18,057 nt of DNA, taken from positions 1-18,057 of the forward strand of contig JAOPYP010000274.1 in NCBI GenBank assembly GCA_025964635.1. The letters are read 5' to 3'. A program made the translations under genes and the position numbers. The stretch is from Actinomycetes bacterium. GTDB taxonomy: Bacteria; Actinomycetota; Actinomycetes; Streptosporangiales; Streptosporangiaceae. Below, piece by piece: positions 7,480 to 15,073 of this stretch. A model generated the notes under the pieces. That model was not told the origin of the DNA and ran no database searches. It saw only the letters and a program-made list of their open reading frames with translations. Position 1 is the first letter of the stretch; each line of letters opens with the position of its first letter.

Positions 7480-8952
7480 ATGACGGTCCGGGAATCTGCC
7501 TCCACGGCACTGGGCCTCCGGCGGAACGCCATCGGGCTGCGTGAGGTCCTCTTCCAGAGCATCACGGACATGGCCCCCGGCGCGGCCATCGCCGCGTCCA
7601 TCCCCGCCGGCGTCGCGTTCGCGGGCGGCTCGCTGCCGCTCGCCGTGGTCTTCGCCCTGGTGGCCTGCTTGTTCTGCGCGGTGAGCATCGGCCTGCTGGC
7701 CCGCGAGATGCCGTCCGCCGGGTCGCTGGCCACCTACGCCGCCCGCGGCCTGCACCCGGCCATCGGCTTCCTGGTCGCCTGGGGCTACGTGCTGGTCGGG
7801 TTCCTGATCCCGCCGCTGGTCCTGCTCCAGCTCGGCTTCACCACCGCCGCCACCCTCAACGCCGAGTTCCATGGTTACCCGGCCAGCCTGTGGTGGCCCT
7901 GGGCGCTGGCCGGGGCGGTGATCGTGCTCGCGGCCGGCTTCTACGGCATCCGCACCTCGGCCCGGCTCGGCACGGTCCTCGGCCTGTTCGAGATCGGGGT
8001 GTTCCTGGTCCTCGCCGTGTTCTTCGTGGTCCACGCGGGCAGCCACAACACGCTGAGCGTGTTCACCACCAAGTACACCCCGCCCGGCTTCCGGGGCATC
8101 GCCGGCGTGATCGGCGGCTCGGTGTACACGATCCTGGCCTTCGGCGGGTTCGAGGGGGCCGCACCGCTGGCCGAGGAGGCCAGGAACCCGCGGCGGACGA
8201 TCCCGCGGGCGGTGCTGCTGGCCACCCTGCTGATCGGGGCGCTGTACGTGTTCACCACGTACGCGGTGGACGTCGCGTACGGACCGTCGAATTTCGCCCA
8301 CTTCACCACCGGCACCGGGGCCGCGTCCTGGGAGGGCCTGGCCCGGTCGCTGTACGGGCTGTTCTGGTTCTTCGTCTTCCTCGCGATCGTGAACTCCACG
8401 ATCGCCAACGCCAACGCCGGGGTGAACGTCTCCAGCCGGACCGCCTACGCCATGGGCCGGATCGGCGCGTTCCCGCGCTTCCTGGCCCAGGTGCACCCGA
8501 AGCACCATTCCCCGGCCCTGGCCATCCTGACCGGCTTCGTGATCACCGTCGCGGTGACCCTCGGCCTCGGGCTGAGCTACGACCCGGTCACCGCCTTCGT
8601 GATGGTGGCCACCGCCCTGGTCATCGTGCTGGCCGCGATCTACATCGTGATGAACGCGGCCTGTATCGGCTACTTCAGCCGGGGCGGCCGCCGGCCCAAC
8701 CCGCTGCTGCACGTGATCATCCCGGTGCTGGGGATCGCCACGTTCGTCCCGGCCTGGCTCACCGCCGCGGGGATCAAGGTGTTCTCGTTCGTGGCGCGGC
8801 TGTCCCCGCCGTACTCCTACATGGGCCCCGGGGTGGCCGGCTGGATGGTCGTGGGCCTGATCTACCTTGCCTACCTGTACCGGCGTGACCCGCGCCGGGT
8901 GGTCGAGGTCGGGCTGGTGCACCTGGACCCGCTGGAGGAGCTGCCCGCATGA
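7480..8952 (+). CDS. APC-family amino acid/amine permease
   Basis: This 490-aa integral membrane transporter of the amino acid-polyamine-organocation superfamily is probably a proton symporter. About 12 hydrophobic segments are visible. TM1 begins in the family-typical LREVLFQSITDMAPGAA, whose unwound Gly region would bind substrate. The conserved FGGFEGAAPLAEEARNPRRTIPRAV region follows TM6. ATG at 7480 has GGAGG at 7470-7474 with a 5-nt spacer; the GTG at 7474 falls inside that site and is rejected. Its TGA overlaps the ATG of the next gene, so the two are co-translated. Since that partner is an amidase-fold hydrolase, the substrate may be a small amide, formamide-releasing amine or amino acid. 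This is inferred from context only; the sequence does not define specificity. The short inverted repeat GGATC/GATCC at 7450-7467 precedes the ribosome binding site. Confidence 0.9.
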   Translation: MTVRESASTALGLRRNAIGLREVLFQSITDMAPGAAIAASIPAGVAFAGGSLPLAVVFALVACLFCAVSIGLLAREMPSAGSLATYAARGLHPAIGFLVAWGYVLVGFLIPPLVLLQLGFTTAATLNAEFHGYPASLWWPWALAGAVIVLAAGFYGIRTSARLGTVLGLFEIGVFLVLAVFFVVHAGSHNTLSVFTTKYTPPGFRGIAGVIGGSVYTILAFGGFEGAAPLAEEARNPRRTIPRAVLLATLLIGALYVFTTYAVDVAYGPSNFAHFTTGTGAASWEGLARSLYGLFWFFVFLAIVNSTIANANAGVNVSSRTAYAMGRIGAFPRFLAQVHPKHHSPALAILTGFVITVAVTLGLGLSYDPVTAFVMVATALVIVLAAIYIVMNAACIGYFSRGGRRPNPLLHVIIPVLGIATFVPAWLTAAGIKVFSFVARLSPPYSYMGPGVAGWMVVGLIYLAYLYRRDPRRVVEVGLVHLDPLEELPA

Positions 8953-9965
8953 GTGACCCGCAGGTGATCACCTTCCGTCCGTCCGCGGACCAGTACGCGT
9001 GGACGTTCGGCGGCGCCGCGCCGGTGGCCCGGGTCCGCACGCCCGCGGTGCTGGAGGTGTTCACCGAGGACTGCTTCGCCGGCCGGGTGCGCAGCGAGAC
9101 CGACCTGGTCTCCGAGGTCTGCGAGTTCCCCTACCTCAACCCGCAGACGGGCCCCTTCTGGATCGAGGGCGCCGAGCCGGGCGACACCCTGGCCGTGCAC
9201 TTCATCTCGATCGAGCCGGCCCGGGACTGGGGCGCGTCCACCACCGTTCCCCTGTTCGGCGCGCTGAGCGCCACCCACGCCACCGCGCTGCTGCACGACC
9301 CGCTCCCCGAGCTGGTCTGGCTGTGGCAGTTCGACACGGCCAAGGGCCTGTGCCGGTTCACCGCCCGCCGCGGCGACTTCACCACGGACCTGCCGATCGA
9401 GCCGATGCACGGGACCGTGGGGGTGGCCCCGGCCAACCTTGAGGTGCGCAGCGCGCTGGTGCCGGACGCGTTCGGCGGCAACATGGACACCCCGGAGATG
9501 CGCGCCGGGGTCACCTGCTACCTGGGGGTGAACGTCGAGGGGGCACTGTTCTCGCTGGGCGACGGGCACGCCCGCCAGGGCGAGGGCGAGACCTGCGGGG
9601 TCGCGGTGGAGTGCGCGATGAACACGGTGCTCGCGGTGGACCTGATCAAGGGGAGCCCGTGCGCCTGGCCGCGGCTGGAGTCGGACACGCACCTCATGTC
9701 CGCGGGCTCGGCCCGGCCGCTGGAGGACGCGTTCCGGATCGCCGCGCTGGACCTGGTGCAGTGGCTGGCCGCCGACTACGGGCTGGATCAGCTGGACGCC
9801 TACCAGCTGGCCACGCAGGCGATCGAGGCCCCGCTGGCCAACGTCTGCGACCCCAACTACACCAGCGTGGTCAAGATGCCCAAGCAGTACCTGCCCGCGG
9901 CCGATCCCATGCGGGGCGCCCACGCCCGGCTCCGCGAGCTGGCCCGGGCCTACCGGGGCGGCTAG
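8949..9965 (+). CDS. acetamidase/formamidase family hydrolase
   Basis: This 338-aa cytoplasmic metal-dependent hydrolase of the FmdA/AmdA family cleaves short amides to a carboxylate and ammonia. Family features are visible: the beta-rich body; GPFWIEGAEPGDTLAVHFISIE near 75-97; HGTVGVAP near 155-162; GGNMDTPEM near 175-183; and the diagnostic SLGDGHARQGEGE near 204-216, whose acidic and His residues form the metal/active site. The length matches the family. ATG at 8949 sits in an ATGA overlap with the permease stop, so translation is coupled. The true substrate could be formamide, acetamide or another small amide. A short hairpin, GGCGG/CCGCC, spans the stop codon (9957-9971), but it is weak. 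Confidence 0.92.
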   Translation: MSDPQVITFRPSADQYAWTFGGAAPVARVRTPAVLEVFTEDCFAGRVRSETDLVSEVCEFPYLNPQTGPFWIEGAEPGDTLAVHFISIEPARDWGASTTVPLFGALSATHATALLHDPLPELVWLWQFDTAKGLCRFTARRGDFTTDLPIEPMHGTVGVAPANLEVRSALVPDAFGGNMDTPEMRAGVTCYLGVNVEGALFSLGDGHARQGEGETCGVAVECAMNTVLAVDLIKGSPCAWPRLESDTHLMSAGSARPLEDAFRIAALDLVQWLAADYGLDQLDAYQLATQAIEAPLANVCDPNYTSVVKMPKQYLPAADPMRGAHARLRELARAYRGG

Positions 9966-9978
9966 CCCGCCGGGCGCC

Positions 9979-10007
9979 TTGACGCCTAGTTAATCTAGGC
10001 ATAGGGT
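9979..10007 (+). promoter_or_regulatory. promoter and internal operator of the PadR gene
   Basis: TTGACG (9979-9984), a 17-nt spacer and TAGGGT (10002-10007) fit the housekeeping actinobacterial promoter. The spacer is nearly filled by a perfect inverted repeat, GCCTAG (9984-9989), TTAAT and CTAGGC (9995-10000), ideally placed for a repressor to block RNA polymerase. PadR proteins commonly repress their own promoters, so self-regulation is the simplest reading. Transcription should start near 10013-10016, at or within 3 nt of the ATG at 10016, implying a leaderless transcript. Confidence 0.75.
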
Positions 10008-10015
10008 TCCGAGGT

Positions 10016-10339
10016 ATGAACAGGGAACGCCTCAAGGGACACCTGGACCTGCTCCTGCTGTCCGTGCTCACCGCCGGGCCGGCGCACGGCTACTCGGTCA
10101 TCTCGGAGCTGCGCCGCCGCAGTGAAGGCACGTTCGACCTGCCGGAAGGCACCGTCTACCCGGCACTGCACCGGCTCGAGGACGCGGGCCTGCTGAGCAG
10201 CTCCTGGGCCACGGCCGACGGCCGCCGGCGCCGGGTCTACGCGCTGACCGCCCCAGGCGCGGCCGCGCTGGCCGCCGAGCGGACCGAGTACCGGCACTTC
10301 ACCCGGGGAATCCAGGCCGTGCTGGGGTGGTCGGCATGA
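10016..10339 (+). CDS. PadR-family transcriptional regulator
   Basis: This 107-aa protein is a winged-helix repressor of the compact PadR-s2 type. The N-terminal LKGHLDLLLLSVLTAGPAHGYSVI is the family signature. The recognition helix and wing follow in FDLPEGTVYPALHRLEDAGLL and SSWATADGRRRRVYALTAPG. The last helix (AALAAERTEYRHFTRGIQAVL) would form the dimer interface. The ATG at 10016 has only GAGG directly before it, too close for a normal ribosome binding site, which agrees with leaderless initiation from the promoter just upstream. Its TGA overlaps the ATG of the next gene. PadR paired with a HAAS-type membrane protein is a recurrent actinobacterial and firmicute arrangement, so the target is probably this operon itself. 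The inducer is unknown. Confidence 0.93.
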   Translation: MNRERLKGHLDLLLLSVLTAGPAHGYSVISELRRRSEGTFDLPEGTVYPALHRLEDAGLLSSSWATADGRRRRVYALTAPGAAALAAERTEYRHFTRGIQAVLGWSA

Positions 10340-11130
10340 GTGCTCCCGATGGCGACCTGGTCGAGCGGTACCTGGATCAGCTCTACGTCGCCCTGCGCGC
10401 CCGGCCCCGGAAGGCCCGCCGGGTGCTCGCCGAGGCCGAGGATCACCTGCGCGAGGCGGTCACCGACGGGCTGACCGCCGGGCTGACCCAGCGGGAAGCC
10501 GAGGAGCAGGCCGTCTCCAGTTTCGGCTCGGTGCGGGCCGTCGTCCGGGCGCACGACGCCAGGTTGCGCCGGCTGCCCACGGTCGCGGTGCTCCGGGACG
10601 TGATCATGACGGCCTGGCGGCTGGGCGCGGTCGGGCTGGTGGCGGTGGGGGCCAGCGGCGTGATCGCGTGGGTGATGAACGCGGCGTTCGGCCGCCCGTT
10701 CGTGGGGGGCGCCGCGGGGGCGGTGCGGTACCCGGCGGCCAACTGCCAGCACTGGCTCGCCCTGTGGCCGCACGCGCAGAGCTGCGCTCAGGCCGCCATG
10801 CTGGAGAACAGCAGCGACGCGGTCACCCTCCGGCTGGCCGCGGGGGTTCTCGGCCTGGCCGCGCTGGCCGCGTACCACCTGGCCCGCCGCCGGTCCCGTG
10901 ACCTGCTGCCGGAGAGCTTCACGCCCACGGTCGCGATGACCCTGTTCGGTGTGGCCGGCCTGGTGCTGGCCGGGCTCTCGGTCGACAGCACGGTGCTGGG
11001 CCTGCGCTCCGGCCTCGGTACCGCCGCCGGTGCGGGCTTCTACCTGAGCGGCGCGATCGTGGCCCTGGTCATGGCTCTCCGCTACGCGCGGGACCTGCAC
11101 CGCAGCATCCTGCAGCAAGCCCGTGGCTGA
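10336..11130 (+). CDS. HAAS-domain-like four-helix membrane protein
   Basis: This 264-aa protein has a cytoplasmic helical N-terminus (about 1-75) of the HAAS/DUF1700-like or permease-prefix kind: VERYLDQLYVALRARPRKAR, then EAEDHLREAV, then TQREAEEQAVSSFGSV. This pattern is typically encoded right after PadR regulators. Four hydrophobic segments follow (roughly 88-113, 160-180, 195-215 and 225-248). The loop between the first two holds two Cys, in NCQHW and QSCAQ, possibly a disulphide outside the cell. The ATG at 10336 overlaps the PadR stop, with GGGGTGG upstream. Molecular function is unknown; a membrane sensor or permease-associated role is only a guess. A perfect hairpin lies about 130 nt downstream. 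Confidence 0.85.
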   Translation: MSAPDGDLVERYLDQLYVALRARPRKARRVLAEAEDHLREAVTDGLTAGLTQREAEEQAVSSFGSVRAVVRAHDARLRRLPTVAVLRDVIMTAWRLGAVGLVAVGASGVIAWVMNAAFGRPFVGGAAGAVRYPAANCQHWLALWPHAQSCAQAAMLENSSDAVTLRLAAGVLGLAALAAYHLARRRSRDLLPESFTPTVAMTLFGVAGLVLAGLSVDSTVLGLRSGLGTAAGAGFYLSGAIVALVMALRYARDLHRSILQQARG

Positions 11131-11257
11131 GCGTCCTCAACGCCCGCAACGAACCTCTCACCGGCGGGCGCCCCGCCGTCCGCGACCCGCCCCGCGCTCC
11201 CCGTGCGGTCCCGGCCGGAGCCCGGCCGGTAAAGCCGTTAGGGACGCCGTGTCTGCT

Positions 11258-11281
11258 GGCCGCGCGCTCCGGCGCGCGGCC
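11258..11281. terminator. bidirectional terminator between convergent operons
   Basis: GGCCGCGCGC (11258-11267), loop TCCG and GCGCGCGGCC (11272-11281) form a perfect 10-bp hairpin. It ends directly against the TAA stop of the aldo/keto reductase on the minus strand and lies about 130 nt after the HAAS gene stop on the plus strand. It lacks a T tract on either side, but its stability and position between converging genes fit termination in both directions. Confidence 0.72.
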
Positions 11282-12268
11282 TTAGCGCTCGCTGTCCAGG
11301 GCGCCCATCTGGGCGGCGTCGTACCGGGTCCCGGACACCTGCCCGGCGGGTACGGCGGCCTCGATCGCGGCCAGCTCCTCCGGGGTGAGCCGGAGGTCGA
11401 GCGCGGCCAGCGCCTCGGCCAGCCGGTCCCGCCGCTTGGTCCCGATCAGCGGGATGATGTCGTCGCCGCGGGACAGGACCCAGGCGATAGCCAGCTGTGC
11501 GGTGCTCACCCCGCGCTGCTCCGCGATCTTCTCCAGGGCGCCCAGCAGCTCGAGGTTGCGTTCCAGGTTGCCGCCCTGGAACCGGGGGAACCGCGCCCGG
11601 GGGTCACCGTCGGCGATCCGGGCCGTGTCCCGGTTCAGCAGGCCGCGGGACATGATGCCGTAGGCGGTCACGCTGATCCCGAGTTCCCGGACCGCGGGCA
11701 GGATCTCCGCCTCGATGCCCCGGCTCATCAGCGAGTACTCGATCTGCAGCTCGCGGACCGGGTGGACGGCGTGCGCCCGCCGGATCGTGTCCACGCCCAC
11801 CTCGGACAGGCCCAGGTGCCGCACGTACCCGGCCTCGATCATCTCCACGATGGCGCCCACGGTGTCCTCGATCGGCACGTGCGGGTCGAGCCGGGCGGGC
11901 TGGTACAGGTCGATGTAGTCGGTGCCGAGGCGGGTCAGCGAGTAGGAAAGGTAATTCCTGACCCCGGCCGGGCTGGCGTCGTGCCCGATGAACCGGCCGG
12001 ACGGGTCCCGCTGCCCGCCGAACTTGACCTGGACGAACACGCTGTCCCGGGGCACCTCGCGCAGCACCCGGGACAGCAGCAGCTCGTTGTGCCCCATTCC
12101 GTAGAAGTCGCCGGTGTCCAGGAGCGTGATCCCGGCGTCCAGCGCGGCCCGGATGGTGGCCAGGCTCTCCTCCTCGTCGGCGGCCCCGTAGATCCCGGAC
12201 ATGCCCATCAGCCCGAGCCCGGCCCGGGACACCACCGGACCGCCCCGGCCCAGCGTGGTCATCTGCAC
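11282..12268 (-). CDS. aldo/keto reductase
   Basis: This 328-aa NADPH-dependent (alpha/beta)8-barrel oxidoreductase would reduce aldehydes or ketones. Active-site residues visible are D51 and Y56 in DTGDFYG and K82 in VQVKFG. The cofactor region near the end includes IGTKRRDRLAEALAALDLRL. The fourth tetrad residue, a His expected after YIDLY, is replaced: the chain reads YIDLYQPARLDP, with Pro/Ala in that place. I recall similar wording in a subgroup near pyridoxal reductases, but this needs a search. GTG at 12268 is chosen because AGGAGG lies 9 nt upstream; the ATG at 12262 would be 15 nt away. It is last in a probable three-gene operon, 39 nt after the amidohydrolase. Confidence 0.9.
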   Translation of the reverse strand: MQMTTLGRGGPVVSRAGLGLMGMSGIYGAADEEESLATIRAALDAGITLLDTGDFYGMGHNELLLSRVLREVPRDSVFVQVKFGGQRDPSGRFIGHDASPAGVRNYLSYSLTRLGTDYIDLYQPARLDPHVPIEDTVGAIVEMIEAGYVRHLGLSEVGVDTIRRAHAVHPVRELQIEYSLMSRGIEAEILPAVRELGISVTAYGIMSRGLLNRDTARIADGDPRARFPRFQGGNLERNLELLGALEKIAEQRGVSTAQLAIAWVLSRGDDIIPLIGTKRRDRLAEALAALDLRLTPEELAAIEAAVPAGQVSGTRYDAAQMGALDSER

Positions 12269-12307
12269 AGCGGCGCTCCTCCTGGCTTCGATATCAGCAT
12301 TACAAGA

Positions 12308-14056
12308 TTACGCAGCCGGCCCGGCGTACACCTGCTGCCCCTCGACGTAGGTGAGCGCGACGGTGGCCGCGGCGATCTCCGCCGGCGGCCCCGCGAACGG
12401 GTCGCGGTCCAGGACGACCAGGTCAGCCAGGTACCCGGGGGCGACCGCGCCGGTCTCGTCGAGCTGGTTCACGTACGCCGAGCCCGCGGTGTACGCGGCC
12501 AGCGCCTCGGCGAGGGTGAGCGCCTGGCCGGGCAGCAGCGGCTTCGTGGCGGGCGCCCCGTCCCCCGGCGGCAGCGTCCGGTTCACCGCGACGTGGATCC
12601 CCTCCAGGGGGTTGGCGCTGCTTACCGCCCAGTCGCTGCCCGCGGCCAGCCGGGCGCCAGCCCGCAGCAGGGCACCGAACGGGTACTGCCGGGCGGCCCG
12701 CTTCGGGCCGAGAAACGGGATGGTCAGGTCGTCCATCTGCGGCTCGTGGGCGGCCCACAGGGCCTGCATGTTCGCGGTCACCCCGAGCTGCGCGAAGCGC
12801 GGGATGTCGTCGGGGTGCAGCACCTGCAGGTGGGCGATGTGATGCCGGCCCGGGCTGACCACGTTGGCGGCCCGGGCGGCCGCGAACGCGTCCAGCGCCT
12901 CCCGGACCGCCCGGTCCCCGATGGCGTGCACATGCACCCCGAAGCCGGCCGCGTCCAGCCGGGTCACCTGCTCGGCCAGGTCCGCGGGATCGACGTAGGA
13001 CAGCCCGCTGTTGCCAGTCTGGCCGCCGCAGGCGTCCAGGTAGGGATCGATCATCCCGGCGGTGAAGTTCTCCGCGACCCCGTCCTGCATGATCTTGACC
13101 ATGCCGGCCCGGAACCGGCCCGCCTGGCCCGCCTCCCGCCGGTCGAGCAGGTCGGTGAGCTGCTCGCCGCCGCGGGCCCGGTCCCACCAGAGGGCGCCCG
13201 CGACCCGGGCGGTGAGGGTGCCATCCCGGGCGGCGGCCAGGTAGGCCGGCAGCGGGTCCGGGTAACCCAGGTACTCCCCCACGATCGCGTCCTGCCAGGC
13301 GGTGATGCCCAGCGCGTGCAGGTGCTGCTGGGCCAGCAGCAGCCCGCGGAGCTGCTCGGCGAACGTGGGCCCGGGCACGAGCCGCCCCACGAGCAGCGCC
13401 GCGCCTTCGTGCAGGGTGCCCTGCGGCTCGCCGTCCGCGCGGCGCTCGATCCGGCCGTCCGCGGGGTCCGGGGTGGCGGCGGTCAGGCCGGCCAGCTGCA
13501 GCGCCCGGGAGTTGACCCAGGCCCCGTGCCCGTCCCGGTTGGTCAGGTAGGCCGGCCGGTCCGGGACCACGCTGTCCAGCTGCTCGCGGGATGGGGTGCC
13601 GCCGGGGAACCACTCCATCCGCCAGCCGCTGCCGTCGATCCACTCCCGCTCCGGCTGGGCGGCGGCGTAGGCCCGGATCCGGTCCAGCGCCCCGGCCAGG
13701 TCTTCCGCGCCGTCCAGGTCGCAGCGCAGCATGGTGATCCCGGCGAAGGCCGGGTGGACGTGGGCGTCCTGGAAACCCGGCAGCAGGGGCCGGCCCTCCA
13801 GGGGCACGGTCTCCGCCCGGCCGCCCGCCAGGTCGCGGATCTCGTCGTCGCTGCCGACCGCGACGATCCGGCCACCGCGCACCGCCACCGCGGTCGCGGG
13901 CGGCCCGTCCGAAGTCGCGATGCCTGCCCCGTCGCTGGTGTCCTCGCTGCTGGCCGCCTCGCCGTGGGCCGTGGCCGGGATCATGCGGCGCCCGTCGGGA
14001 AGCACGGTGTAGATCCGCCCGCCGGTGAAAATCAGGTCTGCTGCCATGCGCGGCAT
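12308..14056 (-). CDS. YtcJ-type metal-dependent amidohydrolase
   Basis: This 582-aa amidohydrolase_3 (YtcJ/N-substituted formamide deformylase-like) protein is probably a zinc hydrolase acting on C-N bonds. Metal ligands visible are H99 and H101 (DAHVHP), K321 (MVKIMQDG, the possible bridging lysine), H375/H377 (VHVHAIGDR), H405/H406 (RHHIAHL) and D475 (AAGSDWA). The composite beta domain is formed by both termini (LIFTGGRIYTV and DLVVLDRDPF). Residues 24-55, between the first two beta strands, are an Ala/Ser/Asp/Gly-rich insertion not expected in the family. ATG at 14056 lies 1 nt after the phosphoesterase stop (TAG-G-ATG), so translation is coupled; ATG 14047 is an alternative. No signal peptide is seen, so it should be cytoplasmic. 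The substrate is unknown. Confidence 0.92.
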   Translation of the reverse strand: MPRMAADLIFTGGRIYTVLPDGRRMIPATAHGEAASSEDTSDGAGIATSDGPPATAVAVRGGRIVAVGSDDEIRDLAGGRAETVPLEGRPLLPGFQDAHVHPAFAGITMLRCDLDGAEDLAGALDRIRAYAAAQPEREWIDGSGWRMEWFPGGTPSREQLDSVVPDRPAYLTNRDGHGAWVNSRALQLAGLTAATPDPADGRIERRADGEPQGTLHEGAALLVGRLVPGPTFAEQLRGLLLAQQHLHALGITAWQDAIVGEYLGYPDPLPAYLAAARDGTLTARVAGALWWDRARGGEQLTDLLDRREAGQAGRFRAGMVKIMQDGVAENFTAGMIDPYLDACGGQTGNSGLSYVDPADLAEQVTRLDAAGFGVHVHAIGDRAVREALDAFAAARAANVVSPGRHHIAHLQVLHPDDIPRFAQLGVTANMQALWAAHEPQMDDLTIPFLGPKRAARQYPFGALLRAGARLAAGSDWAVSSANPLEGIHVAVNRTLPPGDGAPATKPLLPGQALTLAEALAAYTAGSAYVNQLDETGAVAPGYLADLVVLDRDPFAGPPAEIAAATVALTYVEGQQVYAGPAA

Positions 14057-14057
14057 C

Positions 14058-14990
14058 CTATTTCCAGATGCCGCGGATCAGGCTGGCGGTGGCCGCGTGG
14101 CCCAGCAGCGGCAGCCGGTACAGGGTTTCCAGGGTCCGCAGCACGCTGTAGTGCGTGATGGGCTGGCCGTACCGGCCGGGGCGGACGGCCTGGCCGGCGA
14201 GGATCGTGGCGATCTGGTTGCCGGGGCTGCCGTCGTTCTCGTCCCAGGTGACGACGAGCAGGCTGTCGTGGGTCATGGCCCAGGCCGCGTACCCGCTGAG
14301 ATGGGCCCGGAGCCAGGCGTCCCCGGTGGCCACCGGGCAGTCGTGCATGTCATGGCACAGGTCCGGGATGACGAAGGACACGGTCGGCAGCCGCGGGTAG
14401 TCACCGGCCGGGAAACTGCTCCACGGCTGGCTGTCGGCGGCAGGCACGGTGCGGAAGTTGATCCAGGGCACGTGCTTGCGGGCGTACTCGCCGCTCACGC
14501 AGGCGAACGAGCCGGCCCCGGGCAGGCCCTCGGAGTAGCCGGTGAAGGTCCGGCCCGCGGCGATCAGCTCGGACCCCAGGCTGGGCGCGGGGAACTGGTG
14601 CGGGCAGCTGTCGTCGCTGACGCCCTGCGTGCTGCCGGAGAACAGGGCCAGGTAGTTCGGCTCGCTGGGGTGGGTGACGGCCCGCGAGTCGGTGAACAGC
14701 GCTCCCTGCCGGGCCAGCCGGCTGACGTACGGCGCCTGCGGGCTGCCGATGACCTCGCCGTAGCCGTGGTTTTCCAGCACCACCACGACGGTGTGGGCGG
14801 GCGGCGCCGGCAGGCCGGCGGCCTGCCCCCGGGCGGTACCGCCCGGCGATGCGCTGGCCGGGCCTGATGCCCGGGTCGCGGACGCCGCCGGGCTGTGCGC
14901 GTGGACGTCCGGCGGCGTGGACAGCACCGGGGAACCGCACGCGGCCAGGGCGGCCAGGCCGCCCACGGCCGCTAGGACGGGCAGCCTCAT
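14058..14990 (-). CDS. lipoprotein phosphoesterase (AcpA/PLC-like)
   Basis: This secreted, lipid-anchored hydrolase of 310 aa belongs to the phosphoesterase family that includes acid phosphatase AcpA and phospholipase C. The N-terminus is a short lipoprotein signal with lipobox L15-A-A-C18, followed by a Ser/Ala/Pro-rich linker to about residue 65. The catalytic domain starts at HTVVVVLENHGYGEVIG, with the metal-binding Glu73-Asn74 (EN). It continues with THPSEPNYLALFSGST (nucleophile region, about 106-121), FVIPDLCHDMHD (207-217) and VTWDENDG (D250/E251). Four Cys in the domain could form disulphides outside the cell. The start may be ATG 14990 or GTG 14993; GAGGGG is 9 or 6 nt upstream respectively. 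It heads the operon with the amidohydrolase and reductase, an unexplained combination. Confidence 0.9.
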   Translation of the reverse strand: MRLPVLAAVGGLAALAACGSPVLSTPPDVHAHSPAASATRASGPASASPGGTARGQAAGLPAPPAHTVVVVLENHGYGEVIGSPQAPYVSRLARQGALFTDSRAVTHPSEPNYLALFSGSTQGVSDDSCPHQFPAPSLGSELIAAGRTFTGYSEGLPGAGSFACVSGEYARKHVPWINFRTVPAADSQPWSSFPAGDYPRLPTVSFVIPDLCHDMHDCPVATGDAWLRAHLSGYAAWAMTHDSLLVVTWDENDGSPGNQIATILAGQAVRPGRYGQPITHYSVLRTLETLYRLPLLGHAATASLIRGIWK

Positions 14991-15026
14991 CACGGCGAAC
15001 CCCTCACCGAACGCTCCTCGCTGGCC

Positions 15027-15053
15027 AGGCGGCGCCGGGCCCTGGCGCCGCTT
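15027..15053 (-). other. hairpin in the probable leader of the phosphoesterase operon
   Basis: GCGGCGCC (15029-15036) and GGCGCCGC (15044-15051) pair perfectly, extended by an A-T pair and a G-T pair to 10 bp with a 7-nt loop. It is 37 nt upstream of the phosphoesterase ATG. If transcription starts from the CATAAT box at 15068-15073, it would be the first structure in the mRNA: a possible attenuator, stabiliser or leftover terminator. Confidence 0.4.
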
Positions 15054-15067
15054 CCCGCGAGTACAGA

Positions 15068-15073
15068 ATTATG
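15068..15073 (-). promoter_or_regulatory. possible -10 box for the phosphoesterase operon
   Basis: Read on the minus strand the hexamer is CATAAT, five of six matches to TATAAT, about 80 nt before the phosphoesterase start. The segment 15060-15075 is AT-rich for this window. No good -35 hexamer is found 16-19 nt upstream, so the call is weak. Confidence 0.28.

Noticed and set aside
7177..8922. 581-residue minus-strand frame opposite the permease
   Set aside because: It is composed of His/Arg/Gly/Asp-rich sequence with no fold, antisense to an obvious 12-helix permease.
11123..14158. 1011-residue plus-strand open frame opposite the reductase and amidohydrolase
   Set aside because: It runs antisense to two genes with clear active-site motifs. 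Its translation is Gly/Pro/Arg/Val-rich with no domain, as expected from GC-biased third positions of the real genes.
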